Shown: positions 44,812 to 53,403, counted from the stretch's first letter. The stretch is 64,000 bases of DNA from SB11 sp943370295 (GCA_943370295.1 CALRQL020000004.1:124001-188000), one strand, 5' to 3'. The notes: generated from the letters alone by a model not told the origin. Made by a program: numbers and translations.

Positions 44812-44876
44812 AACGGCAAATATAGACGTTGTGGTATAAAAGTGCAATGCACGCCACAGCGTTGCCGTTTTTTTTT
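44812..44876. other. Large composite hairpin overlapping the secDF promoter region
   Basis: Nested arms AACGGCAA/TTGCCGTT, ACGTTGTGG/CCACAGCGT (one G-T type mismatch) and GTGC-AAT-GCAC are stacked within 65 bp, followed on the plus strand by a 9-T run. It resembles a plus-strand terminator, but no plus-strand gene ends here. The minus-strand secDF promoter elements fall inside it. Confidence 0.6.
44817..44847 (-). promoter_or_regulatory. Predicted secDF promoter (TTG-N20-TATATTTG)
   Basis: On the minus strand a TTG (44845-44847) and TATATTTG (44817-44824) are separated by 20 nt, the Bacteroidota -33/-7 arrangement, 63 bp before the SecDF start. Confidence 0.65.
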
Positions 44877-44906
44877 ACAAAAACCTGAAAAGCAGGATAT
44901 TATAAT

Positions 44907-45602
44907 TTAGCTGTTAATTTCTATAAAGCGCTCAATATCATTCTCTTTGCCAAGAACAATGATGGTATCAGTATCGTAAATAATTGTATTTTCTTTTGGA
45001 ATACCAAATATATGAGCCTCTTTTGCGGGCAGTCCTGCATCGTCAATTACCTCATACTCACGCTTTATAGTAATAAGATTTAGTTCATATTTCTCCTGCA
45101 TGTGCAATTCACCAACAGTCCTGTTCCATACTCCTTTGGGTGGTCGTATTTCTGCAATTTCGTAATCATCAGGTAATTGCAAAAAAGTCATCACACTGGG
45201 GTGTATAAGTCGTTCAGCCACAATAATTCCAACTTCATCCTCGGGCGATAATATTTCTTTTATCCCCATTTTTTCAAGTATTGTGCGTTGTTGTCGGTTA
45301 CCCGCACGGGCAATAATCCGTTTCACCTTCAAATCCATCAGGTGAGCTACAGTAAGCAGCAGGGCTTCAAAGTTTTCACCGATGGCAACTACCACAGCAT
45401 CCATATCGCGTATGTTTACAGCCTCTAATGATTTCACATCGGTACTGTCCATCGTAATGGCGTAGGCAACATCATCGCGCAAAGGGTCAACTTTTGATTC
45501 TTCACTATCAATAGCCACTACCTCGGCTCCCCTGTTTGATAAAGTAAGGGCTATTTTAGAGCCGAAGCGTCCCATACCTATTACTGCAAAACGGTAATTC
45601 AT
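44907..45602 (-). CDS. TrkA/KtrA-type RCK potassium-transport regulator
   Basis: 231 aa from ATG at 45602; the frame extends upstream to 45674 into the uridine kinase gene, but the family start is MNYRFAVIGMGRFGSKIA. It has one RCK_N Rossmann domain with the GMGRFG nucleotide motif and an acidic end of strand two (AIDSEE), then a RCK_C domain with IIVLGKENDIERF. It should bind NAD(H) or ATP/ADP on the cytoplasmic face and gate a TrkH/KtrB channel. The TrkH at 4920-6716 is the only partner in this window. Confidence 0.92.
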   Translation of the reverse strand: MNYRFAVIGMGRFGSKIALTLSNRGAEVVAIDSEESKVDPLRDDVAYAITMDSTDVKSLEAVNIRDMDAVVVAIGENFEALLLTVAHLMDLKVKRIIARAGNRQQRTILEKMGIKEILSPEDEVGIIVAERLIHPSVMTFLQLPDDYEIAEIRPPKGVWNRTVGELHMQEKYELNLITIKREYEVIDDAGLPAKEAHIFGIPKENTIIYDTDTIIVLGKENDIERFIEINS

Positions 45603-45621
45603 ATAATTGCAAATGTATTGT

Positions 45622-46263
45622 TTAACCTGTTTGGATTTTAGAGTCGGCCAATAAAGTCTTAAAATGATTTTCAACTACTTGCAGGCTGGTAGTAAAGTGG
45701 CTGTTATTTAAAATTATAATATCGGCCATTTCCCTGTAGGGCGACAGGTATTTTTGAAACGCCGGCTGAACGTGGTATTGCCATTGATACAAAACCAAAT
45801 CTTGCGGTATGTTGCGTTCTGTTACATCGCGTTGCAAACGTCGTTTCAGTTTCAAATCCTCGTCAGCATCAACAAATAACTTAAGCGACAACATGTCAAA
45901 AATATCGTTGTAGTAGAAAATAAAAAGCCCCTCGATAATTATAATTGGTGCTGGTTTAAAATCCAGCCATTCAACAGGTTCGTTGGGGTTATTAAAATTA
46001 TACGATTGTTTTTTTATGGTTTTTCCTGCGGCAAGGTTTAGTAAATCAGTGTGAAAGCGTTGTAAATCAATCGATTCGGGTAAATCAAAATTTACCTCGC
46101 CGTTTTCATCGCGCATCTGTTGGTCAAGTGGTTTGTAATAATCATCCTGTGAAATAAAACAAATCTCTTCCGGCCCGAATTTTTCTTTAAGCGATTTTAA
46201 AAAAAGGGTTTTGCCCGATGCGCTACCGCCTGTTATACCTACAAGGTAAGGTTTGCCGTCCAT
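45622..46263 (-). CDS. udk: Uridine kinase
   Basis: 213 aa P-loop kinase. Walker A is GGSASGKT at residues 10-17, and ISQDDYYKPLDQQM and PIIIIEGLFIFYYNDIFDML are typical of the uridine/cytidine kinase family. It phosphorylates uridine or cytidine in pyrimidine salvage. The gene ends 19 bp before the RCK gene and is probably co-transcribed with it. Confidence 0.88.
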   Translation of the reverse strand: MDGKPYLVGITGGSASGKTLFLKSLKEKFGPEEICFISQDDYYKPLDQQMRDENGEVNFDLPESIDLQRFHTDLLNLAAGKTIKKQSYNFNNPNEPVEWLDFKPAPIIIIEGLFIFYYNDIFDMLSLKLFVDADEDLKLKRRLQRDVTERNIPQDLVLYQWQYHVQPAFQKYLSPYREMADIIILNNSHFTTSLQVVENHFKTLLADSKIQTG

Positions 46264-46345
46264 ATATGGGGTGCGAAGTTACTAAAATCTAAATGTATGA
46301 TACATTAGAATTTGGAAAGGGTTGGTTCAAAAAAGTAAGCGCCAC

Positions 46346-46981
46346 TTATACGCCGTAATAACCGGGATAGTGGAGCCTTTTTTCGGTGGTAATATCGTCA
46401 GGAGTGGCAGCAACCACTTGTTGTTTAATATGCAGCAAGCCCGACCAATAGGGTAAGTCCAAATCTTCTTCATCATCAGATGGAGGAGCTTGGCGCAACT
46501 TGGCCGAAGCCTCATCCAACTTAAATTTCAAAATCATGGTTTGGCGCATTTCACCCGCATTAGGCAATCTGCTTTCTTTCCAACGGCCGGGTATCATTTT
46601 CTCAGTAAATGCTTCAAGTGCATCCATGCGTTCGGTTTCATCGGTCACAAGTTCTGCATTGGCAAAGGCAATTACAGAGCGGTAATTAACCGAGTGATGG
46701 AATACAGATTTGGCAAGCACCAACGCATCAATATGGGTTACGCTGATACAAACGGGAATACCCTCGGCCATTTGGCGCATGTATCCGCTACCTACCGAAC
46801 CGTGAATGTATAAATAGTTGCCAATGCGGCAATATCCGGTTGGGATGCTAAAAGGCTGGTTGTTTTGTGCATAGCTTAAGGTACATATCAACCCCTCGTC
46901 TAAAATGTTATAAATGGTTTCTTCGGTATAATCACCGCGTTTGGCAAGGCGGGATATTTTGGTTTTATCAGTAGCGCTCAT
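46346..46981 (-). CDS. Pyridoxamine 5'-phosphate oxidase-family FMN-binding protein (Nim-like)
   Basis: 211 aa. The split-barrel signature is DEGLICTLSYAQNNQPFSIP, YLYIHGSVGSG and CISVTHIDALVLAKSVFHHS, typical of the PNPOx-like/NimA group (Pyridox_ox_2). Members bind FMN or heme and include nitroimidazole reductases, but most are uncharacterised. The C-terminal tail has an acidic stretch (DDEEDLDLPYW). The gene is divergent from the small membrane-protein gene at 47052. Confidence 0.85.
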   Translation of the reverse strand: MSATDKTKISRLAKRGDYTEETIYNILDEGLICTLSYAQNNQPFSIPTGYCRIGNYLYIHGSVGSGYMRQMAEGIPVCISVTHIDALVLAKSVFHHSVNYRSVIAFANAELVTDETERMDALEAFTEKMIPGRWKESRLPNAGEMRQTMILKFKLDEASAKLRQAPPSDDEEDLDLPYWSGLLHIKQQVVAATPDDITTEKRLHYPGYYGV

Positions 46982-47051
46982 AGTTTTAAAAAAGTTCCGA
47001 AAGTTATGTTTCTGCCATCAATATTGCTGTATTTTCGCTCCCGATTTTGGT

Positions 47052-47432
47052 TTGAAAAAACTGCTCGCCATATTTTGTGCATTAGTATTAGCCTGGCCTT
47101 TCCTTGTAAAGGTGGCTATTATGGTATATTGGCAAGCCAACCAACAATACATTGCCCAAAACCTTTGCGAAAACCGCGATAATCCTGATAGCGATTGCGG
47201 GGGTAGTTGCCATCTTGAAAAGCAACTTGAAAACGCCGACGAAAACAACGCTCCTTTTACACCCCATAAAGGGATTGAAAAAATAGAGATACCTGCGTTT
47301 GATATGGCCGGGCAATTGCAGTGGCAACCCCTTGAGGCAAACAATACGGCACTGTATAATATTGCCGAAGAGTTATTTTTACCCTACGATTTTACATCAC
47401 CTGTTTTCCATCCGCCCGAGGCAAAAGTTTGA
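47052..47432 (+). CDS. Small secreted or membrane-anchored Cys-containing protein
   Basis: 126 aa, probably from TTG 47052 because translation from there gives a typical signal anchor (KKLLAIFCALVLAWPFLVK). A longer frame reaches back to 46941 but its first 37 residues overlap the divergent gene and look non-coding. The motif LCENRDNPDSDCGGSCHLEK resembles a C-x(n)-CxGxC-x-LxK pattern of small Bacteroidota envelope proteins linked to metal handling. It is followed 50 bp later by an outer-membrane-type protein with a CxxCGC motif. Confidence 0.65.
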   Translation: MKKLLAIFCALVLAWPFLVKVAIMVYWQANQQYIAQNLCENRDNPDSDCGGSCHLEKQLENADENNAPFTPHKGIEKIEIPAFDMAGQLQWQPLEANNTALYNIAEELFLPYDFTSPVFHPPEAKV

Positions 47433-47482
47433 CTGCTGAAAATCTTTTAATTCTTAATCGTCAAACATTTTAAACCGTTTTA

Positions 47483-48394
47483 ATGAAAAAATATGTAACC
47501 GCCATTGTTGCAATGGTGTGTGTTGTCAATGCGCTTGCCTGCGAAGTATGCGGCTGCGCAGTTGGGGGCAGCACAATGGGTATATTGCCCCGCTTTGGAC
47601 GTCACTTTGTAGGGGTAAAGTATAATTACACGTCCTTCACCTCAAAACACCAAACCTTGTTTGACGGGCAGAAGCCCGTTTATTCAACCGAATATTTTAC
47701 TACAGCTACCCTGTGGGGCAGGTATGTGCCGCACAAAAGGGTGCAATTGTTTGCCTTTGTACCCTACACCTACTTTGCCAGAAATGAGGACGGGATAAGC
47801 ACCCGAACACAGGGTTTGGGTGATATTACGCTTATGGCCAATTATGTATTGCTAAACACTACTGATAGTGCCAAAAGAAAGTTTAAGCACGCGTTGCAAA
47901 TTGGCGGAGGAATAAAACTGCCCTTGGGGGTAACCGATAGAAGGGATGCTAACGGCATTTTACCTCAAAATATGCAGCAAGGCACCGGTTCTTTTGATGT
48001 ACCTATCAACCTGCTATATACCCTTAGGTATAAAAAGGCGGGGATAAATGTTGAGGCAGGATATACGGTGAACAATGCCGGGGCTAATGAGTATTGGTAC
48101 GGTAATAAGTTTAACGGCGCATTGCGTTTGTTTTATTGGCAAGATTACCGTAACACCAGTTTTTTACCGCAAATAGGCATTAACTATGAGCACCGCGAGC
48201 GTGATTGGTACAAACCCGACGGATTTTTAAATTTTACGGGGGGTGATGCCCTATCGGCTACTGCTGTGGCCGATGTGTATTTTTATAAGATGGCCGTTGG
48301 GGTGGGCGTTAAACAACCCCTTATTTATAATTGGGGTGGCGGAAGTGTTACTGAAAAAATTTCGTTCACATCAAGCATCGTTTATATGTTTTAA
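47483..48394 (+). CDS. Outer-membrane beta-barrel/transporter-like protein with CEVCGC motif
   Basis: 303 aa. The signal peptide (MKKYVTAIVAMVCVVNALA) is followed by CEVCGCAVGGSTMGILPRFG at the mature N-terminus, then alternating amphipathic strands with Tyr/Phe-rich turns typical of an 8-12 strand barrel, ending in SIVYMF. The Cys triad could bind copper or another soft metal. It is often annotated only as transporter. It lies between the small Cys protein gene and a His-containing lipoprotein gene (12-bp gap). Confidence 0.75.
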   Translation: MKKYVTAIVAMVCVVNALACEVCGCAVGGSTMGILPRFGRHFVGVKYNYTSFTSKHQTLFDGQKPVYSTEYFTTATLWGRYVPHKRVQLFAFVPYTYFARNEDGISTRTQGLGDITLMANYVLLNTTDSAKRKFKHALQIGGGIKLPLGVTDRRDANGILPQNMQQGTGSFDVPINLLYTLRYKKAGINVEAGYTVNNAGANEYWYGNKFNGALRLFYWQDYRNTSFLPQIGINYEHRERDWYKPDGFLNFTGGDALSATAVADVYFYKMAVGVGVKQPLIYNWGGGSVTEKISFTSSIVYMF

Positions 48395-48406
48395 TGTATC
48401 TAATTA

Positions 48407-48823
48407 ATGAAACCGTTTATAAAAAGGGCGGCCTTGGCTGCCATACTGGCGTTCTTTATTACTTCATGTAGCAAGAAGGAACAAAATCCTTCTCCGTCAA
48501 ATAATCCGGCTGAGAAAGCAGTGTTTGATATACAATCGCCTAAAGAAGGTACTGTATTTAACATTGGCGATACTGTGTGGCTCAAGGGCACAGTTACTAC
48601 TCAGGATGATTTGCACGGCTACGATGTGAAGATTACCAATACCACTGCGCAAAGTGTGGTGTTTTTTGGCGGCGACCATTTGCATGGCAATACAATAGTG
48701 TTAAACTCGTTTTGGGTTAATAATGTTAAAAGCCCTTCAGAAATGGTATTTGAGCTGGCAATTGCAAAAAACCACAGCGGTGATATTGAACGACAACTTG
48801 TAAATTTCCATTGTCATCCATAG
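48407..48823 (+). CDS. Lipoprotein, DUF4625-like, with His-rich motifs
   Basis: 138 aa. The lipobox is FFITSC with the acylated Cys near residue 21. A low-complexity spacer and a beta-sandwich domain (FDIQSPKEGTVFNIGDTVWL) follow. GGDHLHG and the C-terminal FHCHP supply His/Cys ligands suitable for a metal. It appears to be the third gene of the envelope operon starting at 47052. The DUF4625 resemblance is judged by pattern only. Confidence 0.75.
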   Translation: MKPFIKRAALAAILAFFITSCSKKEQNPSPSNNPAEKAVFDIQSPKEGTVFNIGDTVWLKGTVTTQDDLHGYDVKITNTTAQSVVFFGGDHLHGNTIVLNSFWVNNVKSPSEMVFELAIAKNHSGDIERQLVNFHCHP

Positions 48824-48846
48824 ATAAATAGAAGTTTTAATTGAGC

Positions 48847-48882
48847 AAAAAACGCTAGGAAACACACTGCCCGGCGTTTTTT
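48847..48882. terminator. Putative bidirectional terminator
   Basis: The stem AAAAAACGC / GCGTTTTTT (48847-48855 with 48874-48882) has an 18-nt loop and sits between the convergent lipoprotein and VOC genes. The stem is AT-rich and the loop long, so strength is uncertain. Confidence 0.5.
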
Positions 48883-48894
48883 GTTTGTTGCAAC

Positions 48895-49278
48895 TTATAA
48901 AAGTTGGGTAATCCACCAAGTGTTGCCAAAGGGGTCGGTTATCCCTCCGCTGCGGCCATAATCTTTGTTCTCAGGCGGAAAAATTGAGGTTGCTCCTGCT
49001 GTTATTGCCTTTGCATAGCAATCATCAGCATCAGCCACATACACATACAAACCTGCTGTGCAGGGTTGCCAAGGACCGCCTGCCTGCCCAAACATTATCA
49101 GGCTGTCGCCTATACTCACTTCGGCGTGCATAATTTCAGTACTGCCTTCGCGTGTATAGCGGCTCACTTCTTGGGCATCAAATACAGCCTTTGTAAAATC
49201 AAAAAACAACGATGCGTTGTTTAAAATTAAATAGGGCATTACGGTGTGGTGCCCTGCGGGGATACTAAGTGTTGTCAT
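48895..49278 (-). CDS. VOC (glyoxalase/bleomycin-resistance) superfamily protein, PhnB-like
   Basis: 127 aa. Two beta-alpha-beta-beta-beta modules are visible: MPYLILNNASLFFDFTKAVF and LYVYVADADDCYAKAITAGA, ending DPFGNTWWITQ. A metal-dependent or protein-sequestering role is typical; the substrate is unknown. It lies 65 bp after the AraC regulator gene on the same strand. Confidence 0.88.
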   Translation of the reverse strand: MTTLSIPAGHHTVMPYLILNNASLFFDFTKAVFDAQEVSRYTREGSTEIMHAEVSIGDSLIMFGQAGGPWQPCTAGLYVYVADADDCYAKAITAGATSIFPPENKDYGRSGGITDPFGNTWWITQLL

Positions 49279-49343
49279 AGTTTATGGTTTTATAAGGCAA
49301 AGGTAGGGGTGAGGTTTTTTAGTAAATTGTATAAACACGACAT

Positions 49344-50150
49344 TTACGTAGCACTCATATACTCAGCACCCTCAGCGTGGCCGCCAAAGTAAGTTTTGGG
49401 GTGATGTCCTGAAAAGGCTTTAAAATCACGGATAAAGTGCGATTGATCGTAATACCCGCAATTGTGGGCAATATGGGTGAGCGGCTGCCTGCCGTTTCCT
49501 AACTTTAGTGAGTGTTGAAAGCGGGCAATGCGTGTGTATAGTTTGGGACTGAACCCTGAATATTCTTTGAATCTGCGCTCAAACTGGCGTACTGAAAGGC
49601 TGTAAGTATCTGCTAATAAGCTTACGTTTCGTGTTTCAGCATCAAACAGCACTTGTTTGATTGATGTTAGAATTCCCGGATGCGGCACAAACTGTTTACT
49701 TAACCTTTGTTGCAGGAAGTTTGAAAGCAGTTGTAACCGTTGATGATTAGTTTCAGCAAGCATCATTTGCTCTTCAAGGAAACGGTTGTCGTTGTTTACA
49801 AGCGTTTCCCAATCAGGGGCTTGGTTACTGGTTTCGTAGGTAGGGATGCCAAATAATAAAGGGATTGCAAAAGGGTATAAGTACACCCCGAAAATGCTGA
49901 AATCTTCTGTAGTTATAAACCTTCGGTAATGTTGTGATTGACCGTGTAAATGAAACAGGGGAGAGGGTAGGTTGCCGTTGGGTGTGATTTCATTAAACCG
50001 GCCTTTGTAGTGGCAAATCAATTCAGGGCAACCATCGGCATACGAACGGTATATATAAGGCGTTTGTGCAGAAGCCTCACCCTCAAGCACCCAAAAACTG
50101 CGCACATACAGTGCCAGCGAAGGAGGTGGAGGGGTAGTGAGGTAACGCAT
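49344..50150 (-). CDS. AraC-family transcriptional regulator (DUF6597-type N-terminus)
   Basis: 268 aa. The N-terminal sensing part has LALYVRSFWVLEGE and ADGCPELICHYKG (DUF6597 type). Two C-terminal helix-turn-helix motifs are LADTYSLSVRQFERRFKEYS and LTHIAHNCGYYDQSHFIRDF. The downstream VOC gene is its most likely target by position. Confidence 0.9.
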   Translation of the reverse strand: MRYLTTPPPPSLALYVRSFWVLEGEASAQTPYIYRSYADGCPELICHYKGRFNEITPNGNLPSPLFHLHGQSQHYRRFITTEDFSIFGVYLYPFAIPLLFGIPTYETSNQAPDWETLVNNDNRFLEEQMMLAETNHQRLQLLSNFLQQRLSKQFVPHPGILTSIKQVLFDAETRNVSLLADTYSLSVRQFERRFKEYSGFSPKLYTRIARFQHSLKLGNGRQPLTHIAHNCGYYDQSHFIRDFKAFSGHHPKTYFGGHAEGAEYMSAT

Positions 50151-50221
50151 GATGAAACAAAAATAGAACTAAGTAATAAACAAAAAAGCCTTTCAGGATT
50201 TCTGAAAGGCTTTCGGTGTTG

Positions 50222-50305
50222 TGCCCAAGACCGGGGTCGAACCGGTACGAGTGTTAGCTCACTGGTGTTTGAGACCAGCGCGTCTACCAATTCCGCCACC
50301 TGGGC
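50222..50305 (-). tRNA. tRNA-Leu (anticodon CAA)
   Basis: 84 nt on the minus strand. The acceptor stem GCCCAGG pairs with CTTGGGC (one G-T pair), the discriminator is A at 50222, the D-arm has GGAATTGGTAGACGC, the anticodon stem CTGGT/ACCAG encloses CTCAAAC (CAA, reads UUG), a class II variable arm follows, and the T-loop is GGTTCGACCCC. CCA is not encoded. It lies downstream of hscB on the same strand. Confidence 0.95.
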
Positions 50306-50353
50306 AGGTAGTTTTCCTTTTAATACCGCACTGCTACAGGGTAGCAGGGATAA

Positions 50354-50893
50354 TTAAGGGGTTGCAAATGTATGTAAAGTTTCTATTAAGCGCAAAATAT
50401 ATTTACGTTTATGATAAATTTCTTTTGCTTTTAACAGAAGTGTTTGTTTTTCAGTATCATTTGCTGCGTCGAATTTTATACCTGTTCCAGTAAGTTGCCT
50501 GTTTATGTCTGTTTGCAATGCCTCCACTTGTTTTTGCAGGTCTGCAATCATGGTTCTGTCCGGATTTAACTCAAACTCCATCAACGCCTCGTTAATGTCC
50601 ATCATCTCCATTAAAAAATCAGGGGGCAACGAGTGTTTATCTCCTTCAGTTACCAATCCTTGCAAATCCAAAATGTGATGGACACGATGGTAATAATCTT
50701 TTAAGGTTTTGTAGGCATTATTGTTCAGGGTGCTCATCTCAAGCATTTCAGCTTGTTTAGCACTGTCTTCCTGCCCAAAATGGTCGGGGTGGTAGCTGCG
50801 AGTATTTTGGTAATATTTGTCCTTTAGCAGCTTCTCATCAATATTAAAAGCAACCGGCAGGCCAAAGAACTCAAAATAGTTAACAGATGTCAA
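50354..50893 (-). CDS. hscB: Fe-S cluster co-chaperone HscB
   Basis: 179 aa. The N-terminal J domain carries the HPD motif in SYHPDHFG, and the C-terminal three-helix HscB domain has the segment FLMEMMDINEALMEFE. It delivers IscU-bound clusters to an Hsp70 (HscA/DnaK). No zinc-binding N-terminal Cys motif is present. The gene starts 3 bp after rseP and is probably co-transcribed with it. Confidence 0.92.
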   Translation of the reverse strand: MTSVNYFEFFGLPVAFNIDEKLLKDKYYQNTRSYHPDHFGQEDSAKQAEMLEMSTLNNNAYKTLKDYYHRVHHILDLQGLVTEGDKHSLPPDFLMEMMDINEALMEFELNPDRTMIADLQKQVEALQTDINRQLTGTGIKFDAANDTEKQTLLLKAKEIYHKRKYILRLIETLHTFATP

Positions 50894-50896
50894 ACC

Positions 50897-52219
50897 TTAC
50901 TTGGTGAAAATTTTATAAAAGTCGTTACCGAAGATAAACACCATCAGCGACAGCAATATCACCATACCGATTACTTGCATCACGTGCAGGAATTTTTCGG
51001 GCAATGGGCGGCCGCTTATCATTTCTATCAGTAAAAATACTACGTGTCCGCCGTCAAGTGCGGGGATGGGAAGCAAGTTCATAAAGGCAAGGATTACCGA
51101 AAGCAAACCGGTTAGGTTCCAAAAACGTTGCCAGTCCCAATCGCTGCCAAATTGCTGAGCAATGCCCACAGGGCCTGACAGTGACTTGGATGCATCGGCT
51201 TCGCCTTGGAATATTTTGCCAAAAAAGCGAACGTTTAGGCTTAGGTTTTCAGCGGCTAAATCATAGCCCACACCAAAGCTTTGGCCAAAACTAAAGCGCT
51301 CAACAATAACGGTATCGGGCAAATCAGTTTTCGGTATTAAGCCAATCCGGCCTTCATTATCAATATTGGCTACAAGCAGTAGGGTATCATTGCCCCTAAC
51401 CACCTTTAGTGGTGCCCAATGCTTAGGGTGGTTTCTAACCAATTTGGTAAACTCGTGGAAATACTCAACCCGTTTGCCATAAATCTCAATGATTTTATCC
51501 CCCCTTTTTAACGCGGCAGTCTTTTGATTTCCGTTCTTAGTTACTGAGTCTACTGTGAATTTTGTACGCATGGCAATAAAGTTGTTCTTATTATCCGCCA
51601 TACTGTCTATAAACCCTTTAGGAAGCGTAATATCTATCCTTTTACCATTGCGCTCTACTGCATATACAGCACCGTCTAAGTAATGGTTTGGGTTGGTAAC
51701 CTCCCTAAATGTGGTTACTTTTTTGCCGTCAATTTCAAGAATTTTATCACCGTCTTCAAAACCTACACTACGTCCCAAATCAAGGGCAGCAATACCGTGT
51801 ATGGCTTTTTCCATCGGGTCTGATTCACGGCCGTAGCCAAAAGCTAAAAAGGCAAAAATCAATATACCCAAGATGGCGTTTACGGTAACACCACCAATCA
51901 TTACTATCAGGCGTTGCCAAGCCGGTTTTGCGCGAAACTCCCAAGGTTCAGGGTCGTGTTTTAAATGGTCGGTATCCAACGATTCGTCAATCATCCCCGC
52001 AATTTTCACATAGCCGCCCAATGGCAGCCAGCCTATACCGTATTCTGTATCGCCTTTTTTAAAGCTGAATAGTTTTATTCCCCAAGCATCAAAAAACAGG
52101 TAAAATTTCTCTACCTTAATTCCAAAAGCCCTTGCGGCTAAAAAGTGTCCTAACTCGTGCAGGGTTACCAAAATGGCCAGTGAAAGAATCAACTGCCCGG
52201 CCATTACCAATACATCCAT
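50897..52219 (-). CDS. rseP: RIP zinc metalloprotease RseP
   Basis: 440 aa. The zinc motif HELGH is at residues 21-25 in the first membrane helix. Two PDZ-like periplasmic regions follow (DGDKILEIDGKKV; RGDKIIEIYGKRV). The third metal ligand lies in NLLPIPALDGGH near the C-terminus, and a final helix follows. It cleaves membrane-bound anti-sigma factors and signal-peptide remnants; the anti-sigma factor at 9074-9865 is one conceivable substrate, which is only inference. Confidence 0.95.
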   Translation of the reverse strand: MDVLVMAGQLILSLAILVTLHELGHFLAARAFGIKVEKFYLFFDAWGIKLFSFKKGDTEYGIGWLPLGGYVKIAGMIDESLDTDHLKHDPEPWEFRAKPAWQRLIVMIGGVTVNAILGILIFAFLAFGYGRESDPMEKAIHGIAALDLGRSVGFEDGDKILEIDGKKVTTFREVTNPNHYLDGAVYAVERNGKRIDITLPKGFIDSMADNKNNFIAMRTKFTVDSVTKNGNQKTAALKRGDKIIEIYGKRVEYFHEFTKLVRNHPKHWAPLKVVRGNDTLLLVANIDNEGRIGLIPKTDLPDTVIVERFSFGQSFGVGYDLAAENLSLNVRFFGKIFQGEADASKSLSGPVGIAQQFGSDWDWQRFWNLTGLLSVILAFMNLLPIPALDGGHVVFLLIEMISGRPLPEKFLHVMQVIGMVILLSLMVFIFGNDFYKIFTK

Positions 52220-52305
52220 CTATATTTATTTATTATTTGTGGTCGATATTACAAATTTCGAGCCGCAAAGGTAGTTTTTTTCGGCGAGTGGCTCTTGCTA
52301 AACTA

Positions 52306-53172
52306 TTAAAAGTCTATTTGGCCGTATTTGCCTGCTTCGTAATCCATAATAGCGGTTTGTATTTCTTTAAAACTGTTCATTACAAAAGGACCGTAAGGAA
52401 CAATCGGTTCGCCGATGGGCACACCCCCGTAAAGCATCAGGTCGCGGTCTTCATCGGATGGGTTGCTGATGGGCAGCCCCACGCTGTGGTCGTCAAATAT
52501 CGCCATGTGATAGCTGCTTACCGGAGTTTTATCTTCACCCAGCAACACTTCATTTTTAGGAACGTACGCAAACATCTTATAATCCAGGGGTACTTGAAGC
52601 TGTACTTCGGTTTTGGCAGGCAAATGCAAGTGGTACACAAATACTGGGCTAAAGGTTTTAACGGGAGAAACGAGGTCTCCGTAGCTTCCGGCAAGTATTT
52701 TCAGGTAAGCTCCGTTTTCAAATGTGTGGCGGGGTATTTCACTGTCATTCAGGTTAAAGTACTCAGGTTGATGACCTTTGTATTTTGCAGGTAGGTTTAT
52801 CCATAGTTGAAAACCGTGCAGCATTCCCCCTTGTAAAGAAAATTCTTTGCTTTGTTTTTCAGAATGGATAATACCGCTCCCTGCTATCATGTATTGCATT
52901 CCTCCGGTTCCGGCTATGCCGTGGTTACCCATGCTGTCTTTATGCTCTATTTCACCTTCAAGTATATATGATAGTGTGATAAAACCGCGGTGCGGGTGTT
53001 CATCGGTTCCTTTTTGGGGACCCGGAGCTTGTTCAGTTGGCCCCATTTGGTCAAGCAATAAAAAGGGGTCAAAGTTTTTCAGTTCCCTATTGGGTAAAGG
53101 ACGGTTTATATACATACCCGGAGCTAATAACTCCCTTGTGGCAGCGTATTTTTGAGTTACTTTTCGGCTCAT
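52306..53172 (-). CDS. Pirin family bicupin protein
   Basis: 288 aa, the usual pirin length. The N-terminal cupin holds the metal ligands (HPHRGFITLSYILEGEIEHK, then GIIHSEKQ), and the C-terminal cupin is degenerate. Pirins bind iron; some act as quercetinases or as redox sensors. No neighbour indicates its role here. Confidence 0.93.
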   Translation of the reverse strand: MSRKVTQKYAATRELLAPGMYINRPLPNRELKNFDPFLLLDQMGPTEQAPGPQKGTDEHPHRGFITLSYILEGEIEHKDSMGNHGIAGTGGMQYMIAGSGIIHSEKQSKEFSLQGGMLHGFQLWINLPAKYKGHQPEYFNLNDSEIPRHTFENGAYLKILAGSYGDLVSPVKTFSPVFVYHLHLPAKTEVQLQVPLDYKMFAYVPKNEVLLGEDKTPVSSYHMAIFDDHSVGLPISNPSDEDRDLMLYGGVPIGEPIVPYGPFVMNSFKEIQTAIMDYEAGKYGQIDF

Positions 53173-53277
53173 TGTTCTAAAATTTCATTTGTATGTACAA
53201 ATGTTGAGCCAAAGTGGTTTTGGTTGTTGGTGGTTAGTGATTAGGTGTAGGTTTTAATTTGGTAGGAGCGTTTTTAC

Positions 53278-53403
53278 GACGGGCATAAAGCCCATCGCTT
53301 TGAGAATTGCAGCGCGGAGCAGGGTTTTAAACCCTGCTCCGCGCTAAAATTTTAAAGAACAGGATTTTATATCCTGTAATTTTATTGCTGAGGGCTTTAA
53401 CCC
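53278..53403. repeat. Single copy of a palindromic intergenic repeat family
   Basis: It comprises GACGGGCATAAAGCCC at its left end, a 35-bp perfect palindrome with 17-bp arms around one central T (53311-53345, core GGGTTTTAAACCC), ACAGGATTTTATATCCTGT (53359-53377) and GGGCTTTAACCC (53392-53403). It is related to the array at 63574-63900 by the first element and the cores, while the stem sequences differ. The remainder of 53173-53277 shows nothing recognisable. Confidence 0.85.

Noticed and set aside
46941..47051. Longer N-terminus of the small Cys protein (ATG-like start at 46941)
   Set aside because: The added residues overlap the divergent PNPOx-family gene and would place a signal anchor in the middle of the protein.
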